The notes under the pieces are model-generated. The model was given only the letters and a program-made list of their open reading frames with translations. It was not told where the DNA came from and made no database searches. Positions 1-7,017 of a stretch of DNA of 40,871 nt are shown in pieces; the stretch's first letter is position 1; the number at the start of each line of letters is the position of its first letter. The stretch is from positions 1 to 40,871 of the forward strand of contig SFPN01000016.1 of the NCBI GenBank assembly GCA_004551945.1. The letters run 5' to 3'. The position numbers and the translations under genes are program-made. This DNA comes from Clostridiales bacterium (GTDB lineage Bacteria > Bacillota > Clostridia > Oscillospirales > Oscillospiraceae).

Positions 1-39
1 CCATGGTTGTAAAAAGGACCTTTCTGTGAGCTCATTCCT

Positions 40-68
40 ATCATATTTCAAAAATATTGTTTTGTCAA
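40..68 (-). promoter_or_regulatory. Leftward promoter toward a gene outside the window
   Basis: On the minus strand a perfect -35 TTGACA (complement of 63-68) is followed after 17 bp by TATGAT (complement of 40-45). It would transcribe off the left edge. An ATG exists on the minus strand at 4-2 but too little sequence remains to call a gene. The -35 is one arm of an 8-bp inverted repeat, TTTGTCAA at 61-68 and TTGACAAA at 81-88, whose other arm is the -35 of the rightward promoter. Confidence 0.55.
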
Positions 69-80
69 CGATACTTATTA

Positions 81-110
81 TTGACAAATATATGTGAACT
101 GTGATACAGT
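81..110 (+). promoter_or_regulatory. Rightward promoter with overlapping palindrome
   Basis: TTGACA at 81-86, 18-bp spacer, extended -10 TGATACAGT (102-110). The -10 lies inside the palindrome ACTGT-GAT-ACAGT (98-110), and GTGATAC (101-107) is repeated inverted as GTATCAC (130-136). This arrangement is what a repressor operator would look like; the binding protein is unknown. Confidence 0.5.
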
Positions 111-186
111 ACAGATAAAGTAAGAATACGTATCACAAGCGCAAAGAGACTCACCTATGGAACCCAGGAAGGAGAGGGAATTTTTT

Positions 187-510
187 ATGCTTGTCCTGAA
201 TGTATTTCTGTTCTTTTTACTTCCGATCCTTGTTCTTTTCCTCACCAGAAAAAGAACTGTCCGTCAAATGGTCCTCTGGACTGCCCTCGTGCAGGTGGTT
301 GTGCTGGCAGCCCGAATCGTTGTGTACCCGGTTGCATGGTGCCTGTCTTGGGGATTTTCCCTTTCTGAGGCAATGTCGTATGAGAACCTTTCTGCTTGGT
401 ACAGCGGAAGCGGGATACAACTGATTTTCCTGGCGATTGCATCGATTGTCTTTACGGCGTTAATCCTTCTCTGTGCCGCTGGTATTCGGACGAAAAGGGC
501 AGCCAAATAA
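187..510 (+). CDS. Small hypothetical membrane protein
   Basis: I do not recognise a family. The product is about 107 residues and very hydrophobic, with three predicted membrane helices: one at the N terminus (the FLFFLLPILVLFL stretch), one in the first half (WTALVQVVVLAARIVVY region) and one near the C terminus (LIFLAIASIVFTALILL region), ending in a basic tail (RTKRAAK). The in-frame ATG at 157 would add ten residues, but AAGGAGAGG at 169-177 sits 9 nt before the ATG at 187 and therefore favours that start. The gene stands alone behind its own promoter and is followed by a large hairpin. Its DNA is AT-richer than the rest of the window, which hints at a different origin from its neighbours. 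Confidence 0.6.
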   Translation: MLVLNVFLFFLLPILVLFLTRKRTVRQMVLWTALVQVVVLAARIVVYPVAWCLSWGFSLSEAMSYENLSAWYSGSGIQLIFLAIASIVFTALILLCAAGIRTKRAAK

Positions 511-545
511 ACCAACGCAAAGGGACTGCTAACGCAGTATCGTAA

Positions 546-588
546 ACACCCGGTCAAAGCAAGCAAGTTCCTTGCGTTGACCGGGTGT
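546..588. terminator. Large hairpin downstream of the small membrane gene
   Basis: Perfect 12-bp stem ACACCCGGTCAA (546-557) with TTGACCGGGTGT (577-588); the loop holds a second small stem (GCAAG/CTTGC). There is no clear T-tract, so termination is uncertain; it could be an RNA-stabilising or structural element. Confidence 0.45.
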
Positions 589-694
589 TGCAAATCGTAG
601 CGTATGATAAGTGAAGAGGATAATCAATGATTTGCTGTCGAAGCAAAATCGGTCTGACTACAATGACAGAAACGATATCAGCTGATACCCAATA

Positions 695-740
695 GCAGAT
701 AAAGGGCAGGTCAACATGAAATGACCTGCCCTTTATCTGC
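695..740. terminator. 19-bp perfect stem-loop, probable bidirectional terminator
   Basis: GCAGATAAAGGGCAGGTCA (695-713) pairs perfectly with 722-740 around an 8-nt loop. It lies between the rightward membrane gene and the leftward helicase, so it could end both transcripts. The A-rich and T-rich steps flanking the GC core fit a terminator, though the terminal U-run is short. The rest of 511-842 shows no gene. Confidence 0.55.
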
Positions 741-842
741 TTGATTGTTCATCCCGCGTGTCTTGCGGCAGGCTCTCTGAAAAAACTGAGAGATCCTTAA
801 GAGAATCTTTATTTTGCTCGGCTATCATCCTATGAACAACCG

Positions 843-2924
843 TTATTGCTCCCGCTTCAACTGCTTCTGCTTCAATGCCGTGGACAGGGAGAAGCGTTTT
901 TCCTGGCCGTCGTCGAACAAAAGGGTGGCGATATCCCCCTGGCGGGCCACCACCTTGCCCGGGCCGAAGGTCTTGTGAATCACCCGGACGCCGGGGAGAA
1001 AAGGCGATGAATCCACCCGGGGAGCGCTCCGCCCGGGCTTGGGGGCTGGGTGAATAACCGCTTTGGGCGTTTCCGGGAACACATCCTCCGCAAAGGTGCT
1101 GGACAGCCCCGGCTTCTTAAACCGGAACACCAGCAGCTCCTCCTTCGCCCGGGTCATGCCCACATAGAACAGGCGGCGCTCCTCCTCGTAGGCCTCTACC
1201 GCCTGGGGATCGGGCCGGCGGCCCACAGGGGCCTCCACGCTGGGAAGGATGCCGTCGGCCACGTCCATAAGAATCACCCGGTCATACTCCAACCCCTTGC
1301 TGGCGTGGATGGTGGAGAGGACAAAGAGGCTGTCCGGGTCCGTAGACCCTGCCCGCACCAGTTCCTGAAGCTGGCCAAGGCGAAGGGCCAGACGGTCCAT
1401 GGTAGGCTCCTGCCGCCCTAATGCCTCCAGAATGTCCAACTTTCCCAGGTCCCCGCCCCGCTCCTTCAGATAGTCTCCGTACCCCATGAAATGGCGGATG
1501 CGGTAAACCGCCCGGTCCGCCGGCTCCTGCCGCAGCTGGGCCAGGTGGTCGGAGAGAGACCTGCAGTGGACCTGGGTCCACTGGGACAGGCCGGGCAGCT
1601 CCGCCAGGATGGGCAGGATGGGGGCCTGTCCCCCACTTTCCCGCACCGCCTGCTGGGCGGCGGTTTTGGGGATACCCGCCCGGAGTTTATAGTAGATCCG
1701 CAGAAAGGCCTCCCCGTCCGCCGGGTTTTGGGCCAGCGCCAGCAGGTCCAGCACATCCCGGACCACCCGGTGGGTGAAAAAACTCCCCTCCACCTGGCGG
1801 CACCGGCAGCCGGTGCCCTGGCGGTCCAGCAAATCCAGCAGGGGAAGGGCGCTGTCGTTGTTCCGGTAGAGCACCGCCGTCTGGCGGTCACAGGTCCGGG
1901 CCAGCTGGGCCAGATAGGCATACTGATCCCCCCGGTCATAGGCCCACAGGGCCTTTACCGCCGGGCCCTCCCCCCGGACGGCGGTCATGTGCTTTTCCCG
2001 CCGGTTTGTGTTCTGGCGGATAAAAGACGCTGCCACCTGGACGATGGGGACAGCAGAGCGGTAATTCCGCTCCAAAAACAGAACCTGCCCCTGGGGGTAG
2101 ACGGTTTCAAACTCCATGAGGGCGGCGGGCCAGGCCCCCCGGAAGCCGTAAATGCTCTGGTCCTCGTCCCCCACCATGAAGAGGTTGGGGTAGTTCCCTG
2201 CCAGCAGGCGGAGGATGGTGTGCTGAATTTTTGAGGTGTCCTGGGCCTCGTCCACGCACAGGTAGGGATACCGAACCTGAAAAGCTGCCAGAATGTCCGG
2301 ATACTGGCGGAGAATCCGGGCGGCATAGACCATCTGGTCGTCGTAGTCCATCCACCCCCGCTGGCGCAGGGCGGCGCAGTAGCCCCGGTAGACAGCGGAC
2401 ACGGGCAGGTCGTCCCGGTCCAGGCTCTCGATCTCCTCCGGGTTCAGCTGCATGTTCTTAACGTAAGTAATGGCGGTGCGCAGGGTTTTCACGGTGCTCT
2501 CCGTGGGGAACTCCCCGGTGGCCTTCCGGCACAGCTCCCCCACCAGGGCGGTGAGGGCTCCCTCGTCGGTGATCAACTGAAAAGCCTGACGGCCCTTTGC
2601 CTGCTCGTAGTACCGGATGATCCGGGCGGAGACCCCGTTGATGGTGCGAAATTCCAGCCGGCCCGCCAGGTCCTCCCCGAACCGCTGGGCAAACCGGGCG
2701 GCCATGTCCCGGGTGGCGGCCACTGTATAGGTCATGGTGAGGATGCGCTCCGGAGGGACCTGCTTGCAGAAAATCAGGTACCCCAGGCGGCAGAGCAGGA
2801 CCGTGGTCTTGCCGCTGCCGGGCACCGCCAGCAGCAGCACCGGACCCTCGGCCGCCTGAACCGCCCGGGCCTGCTGGGGATTCAGCGTCAGGTTCCACTG
2901 GTCCCGAAATGCCTCATATGTCAC
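843..2924 (-). CDS. UvrD/PcrA/Rep-type ATP-dependent DNA helicase
   Basis: Superfamily 1 3'-5' DNA helicase of about 693 residues, cytoplasmic, expected to act in DNA repair or in clearing replication obstacles. Helicase motifs are visible in order: Walker A AVPGSGKTT near residues 33-41, Walker B VDEAQDTSKIQ, DEDQSIYGFRGA (motif III), TIHASKGLEYD (motif V) and VGMTRAKEEL (motif VI). The C terminus carries the VIHKTFGPGKVV segment (GxGxV beta-barrel type) seen at the end of many clostridial UvrD proteins. The reading frame stays open upstream to 3128, but the GTG at 2924 is preceded by AAAGGGGGC at good spacing and gives the family-like N terminus, so I use it. Monocistronic, with its own promoter. 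Paralogues in this family are hard to separate, so no symbol is given. Confidence 0.9.
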   Translation of the reverse strand: MTYEAFRDQWNLTLNPQQARAVQAAEGPVLLLAVPGSGKTTVLLCRLGYLIFCKQVPPERILTMTYTVAATRDMAARFAQRFGEDLAGRLEFRTINGVSARIIRYYEQAKGRQAFQLITDEGALTALVGELCRKATGEFPTESTVKTLRTAITYVKNMQLNPEEIESLDRDDLPVSAVYRGYCAALRQRGWMDYDDQMVYAARILRQYPDILAAFQVRYPYLCVDEAQDTSKIQHTILRLLAGNYPNLFMVGDEDQSIYGFRGAWPAALMEFETVYPQGQVLFLERNYRSAVPIVQVAASFIRQNTNRREKHMTAVRGEGPAVKALWAYDRGDQYAYLAQLARTCDRQTAVLYRNNDSALPLLDLLDRQGTGCRCRQVEGSFFTHRVVRDVLDLLALAQNPADGEAFLRIYYKLRAGIPKTAAQQAVRESGGQAPILPILAELPGLSQWTQVHCRSLSDHLAQLRQEPADRAVYRIRHFMGYGDYLKERGGDLGKLDILEALGRQEPTMDRLALRLGQLQELVRAGSTDPDSLFVLSTIHASKGLEYDRVILMDVADGILPSVEAPVGRRPDPQAVEAYEEERRLFYVGMTRAKEELLVFRFKKPGLSSTFAEDVFPETPKAVIHPAPKPGRSAPRVDSSPFLPGVRVIHKTFGPGKVVARQGDIATLLFDDGQEKRFSLSTALKQKQLKREQ

Positions 2925-2955
2925 GCTGCCGCCCCCTTTTTCTCCGGTTTCCTCC

Positions 2956-2984
2956 ACTATACCGGGTTTTTTCTCGGCTGTAAA
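2956..2984 (-). promoter_or_regulatory. Promoter of the UvrD-type helicase gene
   Basis: On the minus strand TTTACA (complement of 979-984 in the 2900s, i.e. 2979-2984), 17-bp spacer, TATAGT (complement of 2956-2961). Both hexamers match consensus at five of six positions. Confidence 0.6.
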
Positions 2985-3075
2985 GGGGGCCTTTCCACCT
3001 TCATTTGTAACAATCCGTGATGGCTGCAGCAAGCCAGGATGCGTCAGGAGACGTTGGCAGCCTGCGTGCAGCAGG

Positions 3076-3621
3076 TCACACCGACCGGCCCAGCTGACGG
3101 GCCAGCTCCAGCTCCCGCTTGCCGGCAATGTCCCCCACCTGCATATTTCCCCCGGCCAGGACCATGCCCCGGTCCTCCCAGCCCAGGTGGCCCAGAAGAT
3201 GCTGGTAATAGGTCACACAGTCCTCAAAGCCATAGCCCTCCGCCGCCATGAGCAGGGCCGCCTGCTTGGCGGGGTTGGTGTAGTCGGGGTCACACTCGGC
3301 CACAGCGAAGAGCCGGTCAAAGGCCGTGCGAAGCTGGCCACTGAAGTTCCAGTAATACAGGGGCGAGGCCAGCACCACCACGTCCGCCGCCCGGTAAACC
3401 GGGTAAATCTCCTCCATGCCATCCCGCTGGACGCAGGGGTGCTCCGGGTCCTTCCCGCCCCCAAAGCAGCCCTTGCAGCCGTGGATGTTCATGCGGTCCA
3501 GGTCAAAAACGGTGACGGTATGCCCCGCCTCCTTCGCCCCCTCGGTGAAGCAGCGGATCAGTTCCGCCGTGTTTCCCTTCCTGCGGGGACTTCCGTTCAG
3601 AATCATAATGTTTTTTCCCAT
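3076..3621 (-). CDS. Flavodoxin-fold NAD(P)H-dependent oxidoreductase
   Basis: Product of about 181 residues of the NADPH-dependent FMN reductase / flavodoxin-like family. The N terminus has the FMN-phosphate loop ILNGSPRRKGNT, followed by a Cys-rich segment (HGCKGCFGGGKDPEHPC) and the ASPLYYWNFSGQLR stretch typical of the fold. Cytosolic; expected to bind FMN and reduce small electron acceptors or quinones, substrate unknown. An upstream ATG at 3639 overlaps the stop of the permease gene, but GGAGGAAGC at correct spacing points to the ATG at 3621. It is the second gene of a two-gene minus-strand operon with the TauE/SafE permease, divergent from an HxlR regulator; HxlR proteins often control such reductases. 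Confidence 0.85.
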   Translation of the reverse strand: MGKNIMILNGSPRRKGNTAELIRCFTEGAKEAGHTVTVFDLDRMNIHGCKGCFGGGKDPEHPCVQRDGMEEIYPVYRAADVVVLASPLYYWNFSGQLRTAFDRLFAVAECDPDYTNPAKQAALLMAAEGYGFEDCVTYYQHLLGHLGWEDRGMVLAGGNMQVGDIAGKRELELARQLGRSV

Positions 3622-3635
3622 CAAGCTTCCTCCAT

Positions 3636-4376
3636 TCATTCTGTCAGCACCCGGATGAAAAAGACCGCCAGCACAGCCAGCATCACAGGCTTGACCGCCT
3701 TGGCGCCGCCTTTGTCAAAAAACCGTGTGCCCAGGTAGTTGCCCGCTACACTGCACACCCCGGCGGTCAGGCCCAGGGGGAGCAGCACCTTTCCGTTCAC
3801 CCAGAACATCACCAGGGCGGTAAGATTGGTGGTGAGATTAATGACCTTGGCGATACCGTTGGCGTTTTCCAAAGACATATGGGCGGCGGCGGTGAGCAGG
3901 AGCAGCAGAAAGGTCCCCGTGCCCGGGCCGTAAAACCCATCATAGACTCCCACACCCAAAGCGATCCCCACCCCGATGGCCAGGGTCTTTGGGGGTAAAT
4001 AGGGGTCCCGAGCCTGGCCGAAACGCCTGCTCCGCAGCAGGTACAGGGCCGTCAGAGGGAGGATCACCAGCATTACCGTTCGGAACACCTCGTCGTCCAG
4101 CAGCAGGGCCAGCCGGGCGCCCCCGGCGGAACCGACCAGGGCGCAGGCCACATAGAGCGCGGCCCCCTTCCAGGGGATGTACCCCTGCCGGGAGAATCGC
4201 CCCACCGCCATGGCTGTCCCCATGGCGGAGCTGAGCTTGTTGGTGCCGATGGCGGTGTGCACCGGCAGTCCGGCCATGAGGTAGGCTGGCAGAGAGATCA
4301 GCCCTCCGCCCCCGGCCACCGCGTCGGCAAAGCCCGCCAGAAAGACCAGAGGACAGACAATGAAAAACTGGACCAT
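3636..4376 (-). CDS. TauE/SafE family permease
   Basis: Integral membrane protein of 246 residues with about eight hydrophobic segments. The N-terminal FLAGFADAVAGGGGLISLPAYL motif and the later GTNKLSS segment are the hallmark of the TauE/SafE (DUF81) family, and GFYGPGTGTF in the middle is its second half-repeat. Family members export sulfite, sulfoacetate or other small organosulfur anions, but the substrate here cannot be read from sequence. The start ATG at 4376 follows GGGAGGG. Its stop overlaps the alternative upstream start of the downstream oxidoreductase, which indicates co-transcription. Confidence 0.88.
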   Translation of the reverse strand: MVQFFIVCPLVFLAGFADAVAGGGGLISLPAYLMAGLPVHTAIGTNKLSSAMGTAMAVGRFSRQGYIPWKGAALYVACALVGSAGGARLALLLDDEVFRTVMLVILPLTALYLLRSRRFGQARDPYLPPKTLAIGVGIALGVGVYDGFYGPGTGTFLLLLLTAAAHMSLENANGIAKVINLTTNLTALVMFWVNGKVLLPLGLTAGVCSVAGNYLGTRFFDKGGAKAVKPVMLAVLAVFFIRVLTE

Positions 4377-4402
4377 GCCGGCCCTCCCTTCTCCGCCGGG
4401 AC

Positions 4403-4483
4403 TTGACTTTTCTCCCCTAGCGATAGTATCATTTTAACTGGTATAAAAAGAAACGCAAGTACGCACAAAAAAGTGCGATACTT
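4403..4483 (+). promoter_or_regulatory. Divergent control region of hxlR and the permease operon
   Basis: Rightward promoter TTGACT (4403-4408), 18 bp, TATCAT (4427-4432); a second -10-like TGGTATAAA lies at 4439-4447. Leftward, TGATACTAT (complement, about 4425-4433) is an extended -10. In the hxlR leader AAGTACGCAC (457-466 of the 4400s) and GTGCGATACTT (4473-4483) form an inverted repeat with one bulge around six As, a plausible HxlR operator or leader hairpin. Confidence 0.5.
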
Positions 4484-4502
4484 ACCCAAAGGAGAGTGTC
4501 CC

Positions 4503-4835
4503 ATGACCGAACGCTGCATCTCTCAGGAGAGCCTGGAGACCACCGGCTTTCATTACACCCTGTCCCTCATCAGCGGCAAGTATAAAATGACCATTCTCTA
4601 CACCCTTATGGAGTTCGGGGTGGTGCGGTTCAACGAGCTGAAGCGCTACATCGGCACCATCTCGTACAAAAGCCTCAGCGCCGCTCTGAAGGAGCTGGAG
4701 GCCGACCAGCTGGTCCATCGGGAGGAGTATCCCCAGATCCCTCCCAAGGTGGAGTACAGTCTCACCCAGCGGGGGCAGTCCCTGATCCCCATTCTGGATG
4801 AGATGTGCGAGTGGGGAGATCTGCATCGGCTGTGA
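4503..4835 (+). CDS. HxlR-type winged-helix transcriptional regulator
   Basis: Protein of 110 residues matching the HxlR family in length and layout: ISGKYKMTILYTLMEFGVVRFNELKRYIGTISYKSLSAALKELEADQLVHREEYPQIP region carries the winged helix, ending with VEYSLTQRG, the characteristic wing. A single Cys (C5) near the N terminus could be a redox or electrophile sensor as in YodB-like members, but that is inference. The ATG at 4503 is used because AAAGGAGAG lies 5-13 nt before it. Divergent from the permease/oxidoreductase operon, which it probably represses together with itself. No strong terminator follows. Confidence 0.9.
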   Translation: MTERCISQESLETTGFHYTLSLISGKYKMTILYTLMEFGVVRFNELKRYIGTISYKSLSAALKELEADQLVHREEYPQIPPKVEYSLTQRGQSLIPILDEMCEWGDLHRL

Positions 4836-4934
4836 AGCCTTTTCCGGAGCCCCCACACCAGCGACAAATTTCTCTTTCTCCTTTCCGGTTTTTTTGTTGG
4901 GTCCGCCCAGTTTTCCGAAAATGGGACAAAAGCC

Positions 4935-4963
4935 TTGACAATTTTCCAGGAAAGGGATAAGCT
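4935..4963 (+). promoter_or_regulatory. Promoter of the riboflavin operon
   Basis: Perfect -35 TTGACA at 4935-4940 just upstream of the riboswitch. The -10 is weak (GATAAG at 4956-4961 or TAAGCT at 4958-4963). Placement 20-25 nt before the aptamer supports it. Confidence 0.55.
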
Positions 4964-4984
4964 TATGGATGAAAAGTAAACAGG

Positions 4985-5092
4985 ATCTTCAGGGCAGGGT
5001 GAAATTCCCGATCGGCGGTACAGTCCGCGAGCCGCAAGGCATGATTTGGTGCAATTCCAAAACCGACAGTATAGTCTGGATGGAAGAAGATC
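4985..5092 (+). promoter_or_regulatory. FMN riboswitch (RFN element)
   Basis: The conserved aptamer core is readable: the P1 arm ATCTTC (4985-4990) and its partner GAAGAT (5086-5091), the AGGGCAGGGTGAAATTCCC segment directly after P1, GATCGGCGGT, AGTCCGCGAGC, and GATTTGGTGCAATTCC ahead of ACCGACAGTATAGTC. It binds FMN and here controls ribD-ribE-ribBA-ribH. The expression platform contains two intrinsic terminators (5140-5170 and 5209-5248), so control is most likely premature termination when FMN is plentiful. Confidence 0.96.
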
Positions 5093-5139
5093 GGTAATGC
5101 ATTCGCAGGATCTCCCTGCGTCTGTTTGCCGTTGTGTTG

Positions 5140-5170
5140 CTCTGGGATGTATGTCATTCCAGAGTTTTTT
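5140..5170 (+). terminator. First terminator of the riboswitch expression platform
   Basis: CTCTGGGATG (5140-5149) pairs with CATTCCAGAG (5155-5164) with one G-U pair, then six Ts (5165-5170). A textbook intrinsic terminator about 50 nt after the aptamer. Confidence 0.8.
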
Positions 5171-5208
5171 ACAACCGGCAGGCAGGCGGAAGGCCTGTGT
5201 TTTTCCGA

Positions 5209-5248
5209 CGCGCTCTGAAGCTGTTTCAGAGTGCGTTTTCCTGTTTTT
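5209..5248 (+). terminator. Second terminator-like hairpin before ribD
   Basis: CGCGCTCTGAA (5209-5219) pairs with TTCAGAGTGCG (5225-5235) with one G-U pair, followed by TTTTCCTGTTTTT. It ends just before the ribD ribosome binding site GGAGGTG, so it could act as a second terminator or affect initiation. Confidence 0.65.
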
Positions 5249-5259
5249 GGAGGTGTTCC

Positions 5260-6348
5260 ATGAACGATCAAGATTATATGCGCCTGGCCCTGGAGCTGGC
5301 CCAGCAGGGCCGGGGCTGGACCAGCCCCAACCCCATGGTAGGCGCCGTTATCGTAAAGGACGGCCGGGTCATCGCCCAGGGGTACCACGCCAGGTGCGGG
5401 GACCTGCACGCTGAGCGGGCTGCCCTGGCCAACTGCACCGAGGACCCCAGAGGCTCCACCATGTACGTCACCCTGGAGCCCTGCTGCCACCACGGCCGCC
5501 AGCCCCCCTGCACCGACGCCATCCTGGAGGCAGGCATTGCCCGGGTGGTAGTGGGCTCCGGCGACCCCAACCCCCAGGTGGCGGGTAAGGGTCTGAACAT
5601 CCTGCGGGACGCTGGGGTTCATGTTACCGAAGGGGTGTGCACCGAGGAGTGCCGGGCCCTCAACGATGTGTTTTTCCATTACATTCAGACGGGGCGCCCC
5701 TATGTGGTGCTGAAATACGCCATGACCCTGGACGGCAAGCTGGCCGCCTACACCGGGGCCTCTCAGTGGATCACCGGAGAGGAAGCCCGCCGCCACGTCC
5801 ACACCCAGCGGGGCCGGTACCGGTCCATTCTGGTGGGGGTGGGCACCGTGCTGGCGGACGACCCCCAGCTCACCTGCCGCATCGAAGGGGGCCGGAACCC
5901 CCTGCGCATCGTCTGCGACAGCCACCTGCGCACCCCCCTCACCGCCCAGGTGGTCCAGACCGCCCGGGAGGTTCCCACCCTCATCGCCACCTGCGAGACC
6001 GATCCCGCCAAGGCCAAGCCTTACGAGGACCTGGGGGTCCGGGTGCTGTCCCTGCCCGCCAAGAACGGAAAGGTGGACCTGGCCGCGCTCATGGAGATGC
6101 TGGGTCAGGAAGAAGTAGACAGCGTCCTGCTGGAGGGCGGCTCCCAGCTTCACTGGGCCGCTCTGGAAAGCGGGATTGTCAACAAGGTCCAGGCTTACAT
6201 CGCCCCCAAGCTTCTGGGCGGGGAAACGGCCAAGTCCCCCGTGGGGGGGCAGGGCTTCCCCCATCCGGACCAGGCGATCCGCCTGAAAGCCCCCACCCTC
6301 ACCTGGCTGGGGCAGGACCTGCTCATAGAAAGTGAGGTGGACGCCTGA
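5260..6348 (+). CDS. ribD: Bifunctional diaminohydroxyphosphoribosylaminopyrimidine deaminase / reductase
   Basis: Cytosolic enzyme of 362 residues that performs the second and third steps of riboflavin synthesis from GTP. The N-terminal deaminase domain shows the zinc site HAE (residues 50-52) and PCCHHGRQPPC (about 74-84), with SPNPMVGAVIV at the start of the fold. The C-terminal NADPH-dependent reductase domain begins near RPYVVLKYAMTLDGKLA and includes the WITGEEAR and VLLEGGSQLHW segments. The ATG at 5260 follows GGAGGTG at 5249-5255; the open frame upstream to 5134 is riboswitch leader. First gene of the rib operon; its TGA overlaps the ribE ATG by one base (TGATG), indicating translational coupling. 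Confidence 0.97.
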   Translation: MNDQDYMRLALELAQQGRGWTSPNPMVGAVIVKDGRVIAQGYHARCGDLHAERAALANCTEDPRGSTMYVTLEPCCHHGRQPPCTDAILEAGIARVVVGSGDPNPQVAGKGLNILRDAGVHVTEGVCTEECRALNDVFFHYIQTGRPYVVLKYAMTLDGKLAAYTGASQWITGEEARRHVHTQRGRYRSILVGVGTVLADDPQLTCRIEGGRNPLRIVCDSHLRTPLTAQVVQTAREVPTLIATCETDPAKAKPYEDLGVRVLSLPAKNGKVDLAALMEMLGQEEVDSVLLEGGSQLHWAALESGIVNKVQAYIAPKLLGGETAKSPVGGQGFPHPDQAIRLKAPTLTWLGQDLLIESEVDA

Positions 6349-7001
6349 TGTTTACCGGCATTGTGGAAGAGATGGGCACCATCAAGAGCATCCGCAAGGG
6401 CAGCCACAGCGCCGTGCTGGAGATCCAGGCCAAGGTGGTCCTGGAGGACATTCACCTGGGCGACAGCATCGCCGTGAACGGCGTGTGCCTCACCGCCACC
6501 TCCTTCTCCCCCACGTCCTTTACCGCCGACGTGATGCACGAAACCCTGAACCGCTCCTCCCTGGCCAACCTCCGCCCGGGCAGCCGGGTGAACCTGGAGC
6601 GGGCCATGGCCGCCAACGGCCGCTTCGGCGGGCACATCGTGGCCGGCCACGTGGACGGGGTGGGCACCGTCCTTCACACCGAGAAGGACGACAACGCCAT
6701 CTGGTACACCATCGGCGCAGAGCCCCAGGTCCTGCGCTATGTGGTGGAGAAGGGCTCCATCACCATCGACGGCATCAGCCTCACCGTGGCCAAGGTCACG
6801 GACAGCAGCTTCTCCATCTCCGCCATCCCCCACACGGTGGCGGTCACCGTCCTCCAGGACAGAAAGCCCGGAGACACGGTGAACCTGGAGACCGACATCA
6901 TCGGAAAATACGTAGAAAAGCTCCTGACTCCCCAGGAGCAGCCCATACAGCAACCCAAGTCCGGCATTACCCGGGAGTTTTTGTCCCAGTACGGCTATTG
7001 A
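6348..7001 (+). CDS. ribE: Riboflavin synthase, alpha chain
   Basis: Protein of 217 residues, the normal length for the trimeric riboflavin synthase that dismutates two 6,7-dimethyl-8-ribityllumazine molecules into riboflavin and the pyrimidinedione. The two lumazine-binding barrels are visible: MFTGIVEEMGTI at residue 1 with AVNGVCLTATSF, and the second repeat starting at GGHIVAGHVDGVGTV with TIDGISLTVAKV. The second gene of the operon, coupled to ribD by a 1-nt overlap; ribBA follows after 16 nt. Naming varies (ribE in B. subtilis-style usage, ribC in E. coli). Confidence 0.96.
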   Translation: MFTGIVEEMGTIKSIRKGSHSAVLEIQAKVVLEDIHLGDSIAVNGVCLTATSFSPTSFTADVMHETLNRSSLANLRPGSRVNLERAMAANGRFGGHIVAGHVDGVGTVLHTEKDDNAIWYTIGAEPQVLRYVVEKGSITIDGISLTVAKVTDSSFSISAIPHTVAVTVLQDRKPGDTVNLETDIIGKYVEKLLTPQEQPIQQPKSGITREFLSQYGY

Positions 7002-7017
7002 AAGGAGAATCCTCATT

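Noticed and set aside
264..593. A 109-codon minus-strand frame opposite the small membrane protein
   Set aside because: No ribosome binding site and it starts inside the hairpin at 546-588; the plus-strand frame has a promoter, binding site and membrane helices.
4963..6264. A 433-codon minus-strand frame across the FMN riboswitch and ribD
   Set aside because: Antisense shadow of ribD and the aptamer, without a ribosome binding site or recognisable domain.
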